A stretch of 64,000 nt of DNA from positions 20,394,501-20,458,500 of the forward strand of contig OZ059896.1 of the NCBI GenBank assembly GCA_964057225.1, given 5' to 3'. Positions 24,218 to 37,201 of the stretch are shown here, piece after piece. Below the pieces are notes generated by a model, which saw only the letters and a program-made list of their open reading frames with translations, searched no databases and was not told where the DNA came from. Each line of letters begins with the position of its first letter. Position 1 is the first letter of the stretch. The position numbers were made by a program, and so were the translations under genes. The stretch is from Auanema rhodensis (lineage: Eukaryota > Nematoda > Chromadorea > Rhabditida > Rhabditidae).

Positions 24218-26323
24218 TTTTAGATTCCTTTTTTCAAGGCAAAGACGATGGACAATGTTATTCAACGAAAAAATTATTCCTTCAGGGTGAAAATCGAGGA
24301 TATAAGTGTGAACTTATATCAGTGGATATCTCGGTGCATTTTTAAGCTAGCGCAAATCTGATAACAGAGATCGACGCAGCTTAAAAATCCGCATCGAATG
24401 CACTATACTACATTGAGAAACGCTTGATACAAAAATTAGTTATGATCGTTTGAAAAATGATGCATTAGTGTATGTTGAGTTTCCATGTACACTCAACATT
24501 GCTTCCAAAAACATTTTGACAAAAATTTTTTCGAAAAATTTCGAAATAATTTAGCAAAAAGTAGATGTTTTTAGATTCCTTTTTTCAAGGCAAAGACGAT
24601 GGACAATGTTATTCAACGGAAAAAGTATTTCTTCAGGGTGAAAATCGAGGATATAAGTGTGAACTTATATCAGTTGATATCTCGGTGCATTTTTAAGCTA
24701 GCGCAAATCTGATAACACAGATCGACGCAGCTTAAAAATCCGCATCGAATGCACTATACTACATTGAGAAACGCTTAATACAAAAATTAGTTATGATCGT
24801 TTGAAAAATGATGCATTAGTGTATGTTGAGTTTCCATGTACACTCAACATTGCTTCCAAAAACATTTTGACAAAAATTTTTTCGAAAAATTTCGAAATAA
24901 TTTAGCAAAAAGTAGATGTTTTTAGATTCCTTTATTCAAGGCAAAGACGATGGACAATGTTATTCAACGAAAAAATTAATTCTTTAGGGTGAAAATCGAG
25001 GATAAAAGTGTGAACTTATATCAGTTGATATCTCGGTGCATTTTTAAGCTAGCGCAAATCTGATAACACAGATCGACGCAGCTTAAAAATCCGCATCGAA
25101 TGCACTATACTACATTGAGAAACGCTTGATACAAAAATTAGTTATGATCGTTTGAAAAATGATGCATTAGTGTATGTTGAGTTTCCATGTACACTCAACA
25201 TTGCTTCCAAAAACATTTTGACAAAAATTTTTTCGAAAAATTTCAAAATAATTTAGCAAAAAGTAGATGTTTTTAGATTCCTTTTTTCAAGGCAAAGACG
25301 ATGGACAATGTTATTCAACGAAAAAATTATTCCTTCAGGGTGAAAATCGAGGATATAAGTGTGAACTTATATCAGTGGATATCTCGGTGCATTTTTAAGC
25401 TAGCGCAAATCTGATAACAGAGATCGACGCAGCTTAAAAATCCGCATCGAATGCACTATACTACATTGAGAAACGCTTGATACAAAAATTAGTTATGATC
25501 GTTTGAAAAATGATGCATTAGTGTATGTTGAGTTTCCATGTACACTCAACATTGCTTCCAAAAACATTTTGACAAAAATTTTTTCGAAAAATTTCGAAAT
25601 AATTTAGCAAAAAGTAGATGTTTTTAGATTCCTTTTTTCAAGGCAAAGACGATGGACAATGTTATTCAACGGAAAAAGTATTTCTTCAGGGTGAAAATCG
25701 AGGATATAAGTGTGAACTTATATCAGTTGATATCTCGGTGCATTTTTAAGCTAGCGCAAATCTGATAACACAGATCGACGCAGCTTAGAAATCCGCATCG
25801 AATGCACTATACTACATTGAGAAACGCTTAATACAAAAATTAGTTATGATCGTTTGAAAAATGATGCATTAGTGTATGTTGAGTTTCCATGTACACTCAA
25901 CATTGCTTCCAAAAACATTTTGACAAAAATTTTTTCGAAAAATTTCGAAATAATTTAGCAAAAAGTAGATGTTTTTAGATTCCTTTATTCAAGGCAAAGA
26001 CGATGGACAATGTTATTCAACGAAAAAATTAATTCTTTAGGGTGAAAATCGAGGATATAAGTGTGAACTTATATCAGTTGATATCTTGGTGCATTTTTAA
26101 GCTAGCGCAAATCTGATAACACAGATCGACGCAGCTTAAAAATCCGCATCGAATGCACTATACTACATTGAAAAACGCTTAATACAAAAATTAGTTATGA
26201 TCGTTTGAAAAATGATGCATTAGTGTATGTTGAGTTTCCATGTACACTCAACATTGCTTCCAAAAACATTTTGACAAAAATTTTTTCGAAAAATTTCAAA
26301 ATAATTTAGCAAAAAGTAGATGT
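24218..26323 (+). repeat. 3-monomer HOR, two copies (types 3 2 6)
   Basis: Monomers 70-72 and 73-75 repeat at 1053 bp. Both type 3 members have CAGTGGATATC in place of CAGTTGATATC. The two type 6 members differ: monomer 72 has GATAAAAGTG and CTCGGTGC, whereas monomer 75 has the usual CTTGGTGC, so monomer 72 is recombinant. CAGTGG returns in monomer 84 near 29234. Confidence 0.78.
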
Positions 26324-29300
26324 TTTTAGATTCCTTTATTCAAGGCAAAGACGATGGACAATGTTATTCAACGAAAAAATTAATTCTTCAGGGTGAAAAT
26401 CGAGGATATAAGTGTGAACTTATATCAGTTGATATCTCGGTGCATTTTTAAGCTAGCGCAAATCTGATAACACAGATCGACGCAGCTTAAAAATCCGCAT
26501 CGAATGCACTATACTACATTGAGAAACGCTTGATACAAAAATTAGTTATGATCGTTTGAAAAATGATGCATTAGTGTATGTTGAGTTTCCATGTACACTC
26601 AACATTGCTTCCAAAAACATTTTGACAAAAATTTTTTCGAAAAATTTCAAAATAATTTAGCAAAAAGTAGATGTTTTTAGATTCCTTTTTTCAAGGCAAA
26701 GACGATGGACAATGTTATTCAACGAAAAAATTATTCCTTCAGGGTGAAAATCGAGGATATAAGTGTGAACTTATATCAGTTGATATCTCGGTGCATTTTT
26801 AAGCTAGCGCAAATCTGATAACAGAGATCGACGCAGCTTAAAAATCCGCATCGAATGCACTATACTACATTGAGAAACGCTTGATACAAAAATTAGTTAT
26901 GATCGTTTGAAAAATGATGCATTAGTGTATGTTGAGTTTCCATGTACACTCAACATTGCTTCCAAAAACATTTTGACAAAAATTTTTTCGAAAAATTTCA
27001 AAATAATTTAGCAAAAGTAGATGTTTTTAGATCCCTTTATTCAAGGCAAAGACGATGGACAATGTTATTCAACGAAAAAATTAATTCTTCAGGGTGAAAA
27101 TCGAGGATATAAGTGTGAACTTATATCAGTTGATATCTCGGTGCATTTTTAAGCTAGCGCAAATCTGATAACACAGATCGACGCAGCTTAAAAATCCGCA
27201 TCGAATGCACTATACTACATTGAGAAACGCTTGATACAAAAATTAGTTATGATCGTTTGAAAAATGATGCATTAGTGTATGTTGAGTTTCCATGTACACT
27301 CAACATTGCTTCCAAAAACATTTTGACAAAAATTTTTTCGAAAAATTTCAAAATAATTTAGCAAAAAGTAGATGTTTTTAGATTCCTTTTTTCAAGGCAA
27401 AGACGATGGACAATGTTATTCAACGAAAAAATTATTCCTTCAGGGTGAAAATCGAAGATATAAGTGTGAACTTATATCAGTTGATATCTCGGTGCATTTT
27501 TAAGCTAGCGCAAATCTGATAACACAGATCGACGCAGCTTAAAAATCCGCATCGAATGCACTATACTACATTGAGAAACGCTTGATACAAAAACTAGTTA
27601 TGATCGTTTGAAAAATGATGCATTAGTGTATGTTGAGTTTCCATGTACACTCAACATTGCTTCCAAAAACATTTTGACAAAAATTTTTTCGAAAAATTTC
27701 AAAATAATTTAGCAAAAAGTAGATGTTTTTAGATTCCTTTTTTCAAGGCAAAGACGATGGACAATGTTATTCAACGAAAAAATTATTCCTTCAGGGTGAA
27801 AATCGAGGATATAAGTGTGAACTTATATCAGTTGATATCTCGGTGCATTTTAAAGCTAGCGCAAATCTGATAACACAGATCGACGCAGCTTAAAAATCCG
27901 CATCGAATGCACTATAGTACATTGAGAAACGCTTGATACAAAAATTAGTTATGATCGTTTGAAAAATGATGCATTAGTGTATGTTGAGTTTCCATGTACA
28001 CTCAACATTGCTTCCAAAAACATTTTGACAAAAATTTTTTCGAAAAATTTCAAAATAATTTAGCAAAAGTAGATGTTTTTAGATCCCTTTATTCAAGGCA
28101 AAGACGATGGACAATGTTATTCAACGAAAAAATTAATTCTTCAGGGTGAAAATCGAGGATATAAGTGTGAACTTATATCAGTTGATATCTCGGTGCATTT
28201 TTAAGCTAGCGCAAATCTGATAACACAGATCGACGCAGCTTAAAAATCCGCATCGAATGCACTATACTACATTGAGAAACGCTTAATACAAAAATTAGTT
28301 ATGATCGTTTGAAAAATGATGCATTAGTGTATGTTGAGTTTCCATGTACACTCAACATTGCTTCCAAAAACATTTTGACAAAAATTTTTTCGAAAAATTT
28401 CGAAATAATTTAGCAAAAAGTAGATGTTTTTAGATTCCTTTATTCAAGGCAAAGACGATGGACAATGTTATTCAACGAAAAAATTAATTCTTTAGGATGA
28501 AAATCGAGGATATAAGTGTGAACTTATATCAGTTGATATCTTGGTGCATTTTTAAGCTAGCGCAAATCTGATAACACAGATCGACGCAGCTTAAAAATCC
28601 GCATCGAATGCACTATACTACATTGAAAAACGCTTAATACAAAAATTAGTTATGATCGTTTGAAAAATGATGCATTAGTGTATGTTGAGTTTCCATGTAC
28701 ACTCAACATTGCTTCCAAAAACATTTTGACAAAAATTTTTTCGAAAAATTTCAAAATAATTTAGCAAAAAGTAGATGTTTTTAGATTCCTTTATTCAAGG
28801 CAAAGACGATGGACAATGTTATTCAACGAAAAAATTAATTCTTCAGGGTGAAAATCGAGGATATAAGTGTGAACTTATATCAGTTGATATCTCGGTGCAT
28901 TTTTAAGCTAGCGCAAATCTGATAACACAGATCGACGCAGCTTAAAAATCCGCATCGAATGCACTATACTACATTGAGAAACGCTTGATACAAAAATTAG
29001 TTATGATCGTTTGAAAAATGATGCATTAGTGTATGTTGAGTTTCCATGTACACTCAACATTGCTTCCAAAAACATTTTGACAAAAATTTTTTCGAAAAAT
29101 TTCAAAATAATTTAGCAAAAAGTAGATGTTTTTAGATTCCTTTTTTCAAGGCAAAGACGATGGACAATGTTATTCAACGAAAAAATTATTCCTTCAGGGT
29201 GAAAATCGAGGATATAAGTGTGAACTTATATCAGTGGATATCTCGGTGCATTTTTAAGCTAGCGCAAATCTGATAACAGAGATCGACGCAGCTTAAAAAT

Positions 29301-31936
29301 CCGCATCGAATGCACTATACTACATTGAGAAACGCTTGATACAAAAATTAGTTATGATCGTTTGAAAAATGATGCATTAGTGTATGTTGAGTTTCCATGT
29401 ACACTCAACATTGCTTCCAAAAACATTTTGACAAAAATTTTTTCGAAAAATTTCAAAATAATTTAGCAAAAAGTAGATGTTTTTAGATTCCTTTTTTCAA
29501 GGCAAAGACGATGGACAATGTTATTCAACGAAAAAATTATTCCTTCAGGGTGAAAATCGAGGATATAAGTGTGAACTTATATCAGTTGATATCTCGGTGC
29601 ATTTTTAAGCTAGCGCAAATCTGATAACACAGATCGACGCAGCTTAAAAATCCGCATCGAATGCACTATACTACATTGAGAAACGCTTGATACAAAAACT
29701 AGTTATGATCGTTTGAAAAATGATGCATTAGTGTATGTTGAGTTTCCATGTACACTCAACATTGCTTCCAAAAACATTTTGACAAAAATTTTTTCGAAAA
29801 ATTTCAAAATAATTTAGCAAAAAGTAGATGTTTTTAGATTCCTTTTTTCAAGGCAAAGACGATGGACAATGTTATTCAACGAAAAAATTATTCCTTCAGG
29901 GTGAAAATCGAGGATATAAGTGTGAACTTATATCAGTTGATATCTCGGTGCATTTTAAAGCTAGCGCAAATCTGATAACACAGATCGACGCAGCTTAAAA
30001 ATCCGCATCGAATGCACTATACTACATTGAGAAACGCTTGATACAAAAATTAGTTATGATCGTTTGAAAAATGATGCATTAGTGTATGTTGAGTTTCCAT
30101 GTACACTCAACATTGCTTCCAAAAACATTTTGACAAAAATTTTTTCGAAAAATTTCAAAATAATTTAGCAAAAAGTAGATGTTTTTAGATTCCAGTTTTC
30201 AAGGCAAAGACGATGGACAATGTTATTCAACGAAAAAATTAATTCTTCAGGGTGAAAATCGAGGATATAAGTGTGAACTTATATCAGTTGATATCTCGGT
30301 GCATTTTTAAGCTAGCGCAAATCTGATAACACAGATCGACGCAGCTTAAAAATCCGCATCGAATGCACTATACTACATTGAGAAACGCTTGATACAAAAA
30401 TTAGTTATGATCGTTTGAAAAATGATGCATTAGTGTATGTTGAGTTTCCATGTACACTCAACATTGCTTCCAAAAACATTTTGACAAAAATTTTTTCGAA
30501 AAATTTCAAAATAATTTAGCAAAAGTAGATGTTTTTAGATCCCTTTATTCAAGGCAAAGACGATGGACAATGTTATTCAACGAAAAAATTAATTCTTCAG
30601 GGTGAAAATCGAGGATATAAGTGTGAACTTATATCAGTTGATATCTCGGTGCATTTTTAAGCTAGCGCAAATCTGATAACACAGATCGACGCAGCTTAAA
30701 AATCCGCATCGAATGCACTATACTACATTGAGAAACGCTTGATACAAAAACTAGTTATGATCGTTTGAAAAATGATGCATTAGTGTATGTTGAGTTTCCA
30801 TGTACACTCAACATTGCTTCCAAAAACATTTTGACAAAAATTTTTTCGAAAAATTTCAAAATAATTTAGCAAAAAGTAGATGTTTTTAGATTCCTTTTTT
30901 CAAGGCAAAGACGATGGACAATGTTATTCAACGAAAAAATTATTCCTTCAGGGTGAAAATCGAGGATATAAGTGTGAACTTATATCAGTTGATATCTCGG
31001 TGCATTTTTAAGCTAGCGCAAATCTGATAACAGAGATCGACGCAGCTTAAAAATCCGCATCGAATGCACTATACTACATTGAGAAACGCCTAATACAAAA
31101 ATTAGTTATGATCGTTTGAAAAATGATGCATTAGTGTATGTTGAGTTTCCATGTACACTCAACATTGCTTCCAAAAACATTTTGACAAAAATTTTTTCGA
31201 AAAATTTCAAAATAATTTAGCAAAAAGTAGATGTTTTTAGATTCCAGTTTTCAAGGCAAAGACGATGGACAATGTTATTCAACGAAAAAATTAATTCTTC
31301 AGGGTGAAAATCGAGGATATAAGTGTGAACTTATATCAGTTGATATCTCGGTGCATTTTAAAGCTAGCGCAAATCTGATAACACAGATCGACGCAGCTTA
31401 AAAATCCGCATCGAATGCACTATACTACATTGAGAAACGCTTGATACAAAAATTAGTTATGATCGTTTGAAAAATGATGCATTAGTGTATGTTGAGTTTC
31501 CATGTACACTCAACATTGCTTCCAAAAACATTTTGACAAAAATTTTTTCGAAAAATTTCAAAATAATTTAGCAAAAAGTAGATGTTTTTAGATTCCTTTA
31601 TTCAAGGCAAAGACGATGGACAATGTTATTCAACGAAAAAATTAATTCTTCAGGGTGAAAATCGAGGATATAAGTGTGAACTTATATCAGTTGATATCTC
31701 GGTGCATTTTTAAGCTAGCGCAAATCTGATAACACAGATCGACGCAGCTTAAAAATCCGCATCGAATGCACTATACTACATTGAGAAACGCTTAATACAA
31801 AAATTAGTTATGATCGTTTGAAAAATGATGCATTAGTGTATGTTGAGTTTCCATGTACACTCAACATTGCTTCCAAAAACATTTTGACAAAAATTTTTTC
31901 GAAAAAATTCAAAATAATTTAGCAAAAAGTAGATGT

Positions 31937-34900
31937 TTTTAGATTCCAGTTTTCAAGGCAAAGACGATGGACAATGTTATTCAACGAAAAAATTAATTCT
32001 TCAGGGTGAAAATCGAGGATATAAGTGTGAACTTATATCAGTTGATATCTCGGTGCATTTTTAAGCTAGCGCAAATCTGATAACACAGATCGACGCAGCT
32101 TAAAAATTCGCATCGAATGCACTATACTACATTGAGAAACGCTTGATACAAAAATTAGTTATGATCGTTTGAAAAATGATGCATTAGTGTATGTTGAGTT
32201 TCCATGTACACTCAACATTGCTTCCAAAAACATTTTGACAAAAATTTTTTCGAAAAATTTCGAAATAATTTAGCAAAAAGTAGATGTTTTTAGATTCCTT
32301 TTTTCAAGGCAAAGACGATGGACAATGTTATTCAACGGAAAAAGTATTTCTTCAGGGTGAAAATCGAGGATATAAGTGTGAACTTATATCAGTTGATATC
32401 TCGGTGCATTTTTAAGCTAGCGCAAATCTGATAACACAGATCGACGCAGCTTAAATATCCGCATCGAATGCACTATACTACATTGAGAAACGCTTAATAC
32501 AGAAATTAGTTATGATCGTTTGAAAAATGATGCATTAGTGTATGTTGAGTTTCCATGTACACTCAACATTGCTTCCAAAAACATTTTGACAAAAATTTTT
32601 TCGAAAAATTTCAAAATAATTTAGCAAAAAGTAGATGTTTTTAGATTCCAGTTTTCAAGGCAAAGACGATGGACAATGTTATTCAACGAAAAAATTAATT
32701 TTTCAGGGTGAAAATCGAGGATATATGTGTGAACTTATATCAGTTGATATCTCGGTGCATTTTTAAGCTAGCGCAAATCTGATAACACAGATCGACGCAG
32801 CTTAAAAATCCGCATCGAATGCACTATACTACATTGAGAAACGCTTAATACAAAAATTAGTTATGATCGTTTGAAAAATGATGCATTAGTGTATGTTGAG
32901 TTTCCATGTACACTCAACATTGCTTCCAAAAACATTTTGACAAAAATTTTTTCGAAAAAATTCAAAATAATTTAGCAAAAAGTAGATGTTTTTAGATTCC
33001 AGTTTTCAAGGCAAAGACGATGGACAATGTTATTCAACGAAAAAATTAATTCTTCAGGGTGAAAATCGAGGATATAAGTGTGAACTTATATCAGTTGATA
33101 TCTCGGTGCATTTTTAAGCTAGCGCAAATCTGATAACACAGATCGACGCAGCTTAAAAATTCGCATCGAATGCACTATACTACATTGAGAAACGCTTGAT
33201 ACAAAAATTAGTTATGATCGTTTGAAAAATGATGCATTAGTGTATGTTGAGTTTCCATGTACACTCAACATTGCTTCCAAAAACATTTTGACAAAAATTT
33301 TTTCGAAAAATTTCGAAATAATTTAGCAAAAAGTAGATGTTTTTAGATTCCTTTTTTCAAGGCAAAGACGATGGACAATGTTATTCAACGGAAAAAGTAT
33401 TTCTTCAGGGTGAAAATCGAGGATATAAGTGTGAACTTATATCAGTTGATATCTCGGTGCATTTTTAAGCTAGCGCAAATCTGATAACACAGATCGACGC
33501 AGCTTAAATATCCGCATCGAATGCACTATACTACATTGAGAAACGCTTAATACAGAAATTAGTTATGATCGTTTGAAAAATGATGCATTAGTGTATGTTG
33601 AGTTTCCATGTACACTCAACATTGCTTCCAAAAACATTTTGACAAAAATTTTTTCGAAAAATTTCAAAATAATTTAGCAAAAAGTAGATGTTTTTAGATT
33701 CCAGTTTTCAAGGCAAAGACGATGGACAATGTTATTCAACGAAAAAATTAATTTTTCAGGGTGAAAATCGAGGATATATGTGTGAACTTATATCAGTTGA
33801 TATCTCGGTGCATTTTTAAGCTAGCGCAAATCTGATAACACAGATCGACGCAGCTTAAAAATCCGCATCGAATGCACTATACTACATTGAGAAACGCTTA
33901 ATACAAAAATTAGTTATGATCGTTTGAAAAATGATGCATTAGTGTATGTTGAGTTTCCATGTACACTCAACATTGCTTCCAAAAACATTTTGACAAAAAT
34001 TTTTTCGAAAAAATTCAAAATAATTTAGCAAAAAGTAGATGTTTTTAGATTCCAGTTTTCAAGGCAAAGACGATGGACAATGTTATTCAACGAAAAAATT
34101 AATTCTTCAGGGTGAAAATCGAGGATATAAGTGTGAACTTATATCAGTTGATATCTCGGTGCATTTTTAAGCTAGCGCAAATCTGATAACACAGATCGAC
34201 GCAGCTTAAAAATTCGCATCGAATGCACTATACTACATTGAGAAACGCTTGATACAAAAATTAGTTATGATCGTTTGAAAAATGATGCATTAGTGTATGT
34301 TGAGTTTCCATGTACACTCAACATTGCTTCCAAAAACATTTTGACAAAAATTTTTTCGAAAAATTTCGAAATAATTTAGCAAAAAGTAGATGTTTTTAGA
34401 TTCCTTTTTTCAAGGCAAAGACGATGGACAATGTTATTCAACGGAAAAAGTATTTCTTCAGGGTGAAAATCGAGGATATAAGTGTGAACTTATATCAGTT
34501 GATATCTCGGTGCATTTTTAAGCTAGCGCAAATCTGATAACACAGATCGACGCAGCTTAAAAATCCGCATCGAATGCACTATACTACATTGAGAAACGCT
34601 TAATACAGAAATTAGTTATGATCGTTTGAAAAATGATGCATTAGTGTATGTTGAGTTTCCATGTACACTCAACATTGCTTCCAAAAACATTTTGACAAAA
34701 ATTTTTTCGAAAAATTTCAAAATAATTTAGCAAAAAGTAGATGTTTTTAGATTCCAGTTTTCAAGGCAAAGACGATGGACAATGTTATTCAACGAAAAAA
34801 TTAATTTTTCAGGGTGAAAATCGAGGATATATGTGTGAACTTATATCAGTTGATATCTCGGTGCATTTTTAAGCTAGCGCAAATCTGATAACACAGATCG

Positions 34901-36148
34901 ACGCAGCTTAAAAATCCGCATCGAATGCACTATACTACATTGAGAAACGCTTAATACAAAAATTAGTTATGATCGTTTGAAAAATGATGCATTAGTGTAT
35001 GTTGAGTTTCCATGTACACTCAACATTGCTTCCAAAAACATTTTGACAAAAATTTTTTCGAAAAAATTCAAAATAATTTAGCAAAAAGTAGATGTTTTTA
35101 GATTCCAGTTTTCAAGGCAAAGACGATGGACAATGTTATTCAACGAAAAAATTAATTCTTCAGGGTGAAAATCGAGGATATAAGTGTGAACTTATATCAG
35201 TTGATATCTCGGTGCATTTTTAAGCTAGCGCAAATCTGATAACACAGATCGACGCAGCTTAAAAATTCGCATCGAATGCACTATACTACATTGAGAAACG
35301 CTTGATACAAAAATTAGTTATGATCGTTTGAAAAATGATGCATTAGTGTATGTTGAGTTTCCATGTACACTCAACATTGCTTCCAAAAACATTTTGACAA
35401 AAATTTTTTCGAAAAATTTCGAAATAATTTAGCAAAAAGTAGATGTTTTTAGATTCCTTTTTTCAAGGCAAAGACGATGGACAATGTTATTCAACGGAAA
35501 AAGTATTTCTTCAGGGTGAAAATCGAGGATATAAGTGTGAACTTATATCAGTTGATATCTCGGTGCATTTTTAAGCTAGCGCAAATCTGATAACACAGAT
35601 CGACGCAGCTTAAAAATCCGCATCGAATGCACTATACTACATTGAGAAACGCTTAATACAGAAATTAGTTATGATCGTTTGAAAAATGATGCATTAGTTT
35701 ATGTTGAGTTTCCATGTACACTCAACATTGCTTCCAAAAACATTTTGACAAAAATTTTTTCGAAAAATTTCAAAATAATTTAGCAAAAAGTAGATGTTTT
35801 TAGATTCCAGTTTTCAAGGCAAAGACGATGGACAATGTTATTCAACGAAAAAATTAATTCTTCAGGGTGAAAATCGAGGATATATGTGTGAACTTATATC
35901 AGTTGATATCTCGGTGCATTTTTAAGCTAGCGCAAATCTGATAACACAGATCGACGCAGCTTAAAAATCCGCATCGAATGCACTATACTACATTGAGAAA
36001 CGCTTAATACAAAAATTAGTTATGATCGTTTGAAAAATGATGCATTAGTGTATGTTGAGTTTCCATGTACACTCAACATTGCTTCCAAAAACATTTTGAC
36101 TAAAATTTTTTCGAAAAATTTCAAAATAATTTAGCAAAAAGTAGATGT
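31937..36148 (+). repeat. 3-monomer HOR, four copies (types 4 2 5)
   Basis: Four consecutive 1053-bp units, 4212 bp in all. The marker CGAAAAAATTC lies at 31900, 32953, 34006 and 35059, each exactly 1053 apart; AAAAATTCGC lies in each type 4 member and TACAGAAATT in each type 2 member. Internal order can be read: CTTAAATATCC occurs only in the first two units, and TTAATTTTTCAGG in the first three. This is the youngest-looking HOR in the window. Confidence 0.92.
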
Positions 36149-37201
36149 TTTTAGATTCCTTTTTTCAAGGCAAAGACGATGGACAATGTTATTCAACGAA
36201 AAAATTATTCCTTCAGGGTGAAAATCGAGGATATAAGTGTGAACTTATATCAGTTGATATCTCGGTGCATTTTTAAGCTAGCGCAAATCTGATAACACAG
36301 ATCGACGCAGCTTAAAAATCCGCATCGAATGCACTATACTACATTGAGAAACGCTTGATACAAAAATTAGTTATGATCGTTTGAAAAATGATGCATTAGT
36401 GTATGTTGAGTTTCCATGTACACTCAACATTGCTTCCAAAAACATTTTGACAAAAATTTTTTCGAAAAATTTCAAAATAATTTAGCAAAAAGTAGATGTT
36501 TTTAGATTCCTTTTTTCAAGGCAAAGACGATGGACAATGTTATTCAACGAAAAAATTATTCCTTCAGGGTGAAAATCGAGGATATAAGTGTGAACTTATA
36601 TCAGTTGATATCTCGGTGCATTTTTAAGCTAGCGCAAATCTGATAACACAGATCGACGCAGCTTAAAAATCCGCATCGAATGCACTATACTACATTGAGA
36701 AACGCTTGATACAAAAATTAGTTATGATCGTTTGAAAAATGATGCATTAGTGTATGTTGAGTTTCCATGTACACTCAACATTGCTTCCAAAAACATTTTG
36801 ACAAAAATTTTTTCGAAAAATTTCAAAATAATTTAGCAAAAAGTAGATGTTTTTAGATTCCATTTTTCAAGGCAAAGACGATGGACAATGTTATTCAACG
36901 AAAAAATTAATTATTCAGGGTGAAAATCGAGGATATAAGTGTGAACTTATATCAGTTGATATCTCGGTGCATTTTTAAGCTAGCGCAAATCTGATAACAC
37001 AGATCGACGCAGCTTAAAAATCCGCATCGAATGCACTATACTACATTGAGAAACGCTTAATACAAAAATTAGTTATGATCGTTTGAAAAATGATGCATTA
37101 GTGTATGTTGAGTTTCCATGTACACTCAACATTGCTTCCAAAAACATTTTGACAAAAATTTTTTCGAAAAATTTCAAAATAATTTAGCAAAAAGTAGATG
37201 T
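36149..37201 (+). repeat. Linking monomers 104-106 (types 3 3 7)
   Basis: Two near-identical type 3 monomers with CTTGATA precede a type 7 monomer with a private TTATTCAGGG (near 36910). The last one leads straight into GTTTTCAGATT near 37201, the same rare spelling found at the window start. So either the long unit truly restarts here or the assembly joins here. Confidence 0.75.

Larger units (their letters stand above)
21763..31936 (+). repeat. Divergent central domain rich in types 3, 6 and 9 (monomers 63-91)
   Basis: A loose block, 6 1 3 then one or two further monomers ending in an AAACTAG marker and a TTTTAAAG stem variant, appears three times: monomers 63-68 (21763-23866), 75-80 (25973-28076) and 82-86 (28428-30182). 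Five of the seven 350-bp steps lie here (22801, 23151, 27011, 28063, 30519). CTTGATA predominates over CTTAATA. No part of it lies opposite a like block in the rest of the window, so it marks a differently evolving sector of the array. Confidence 0.72.
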
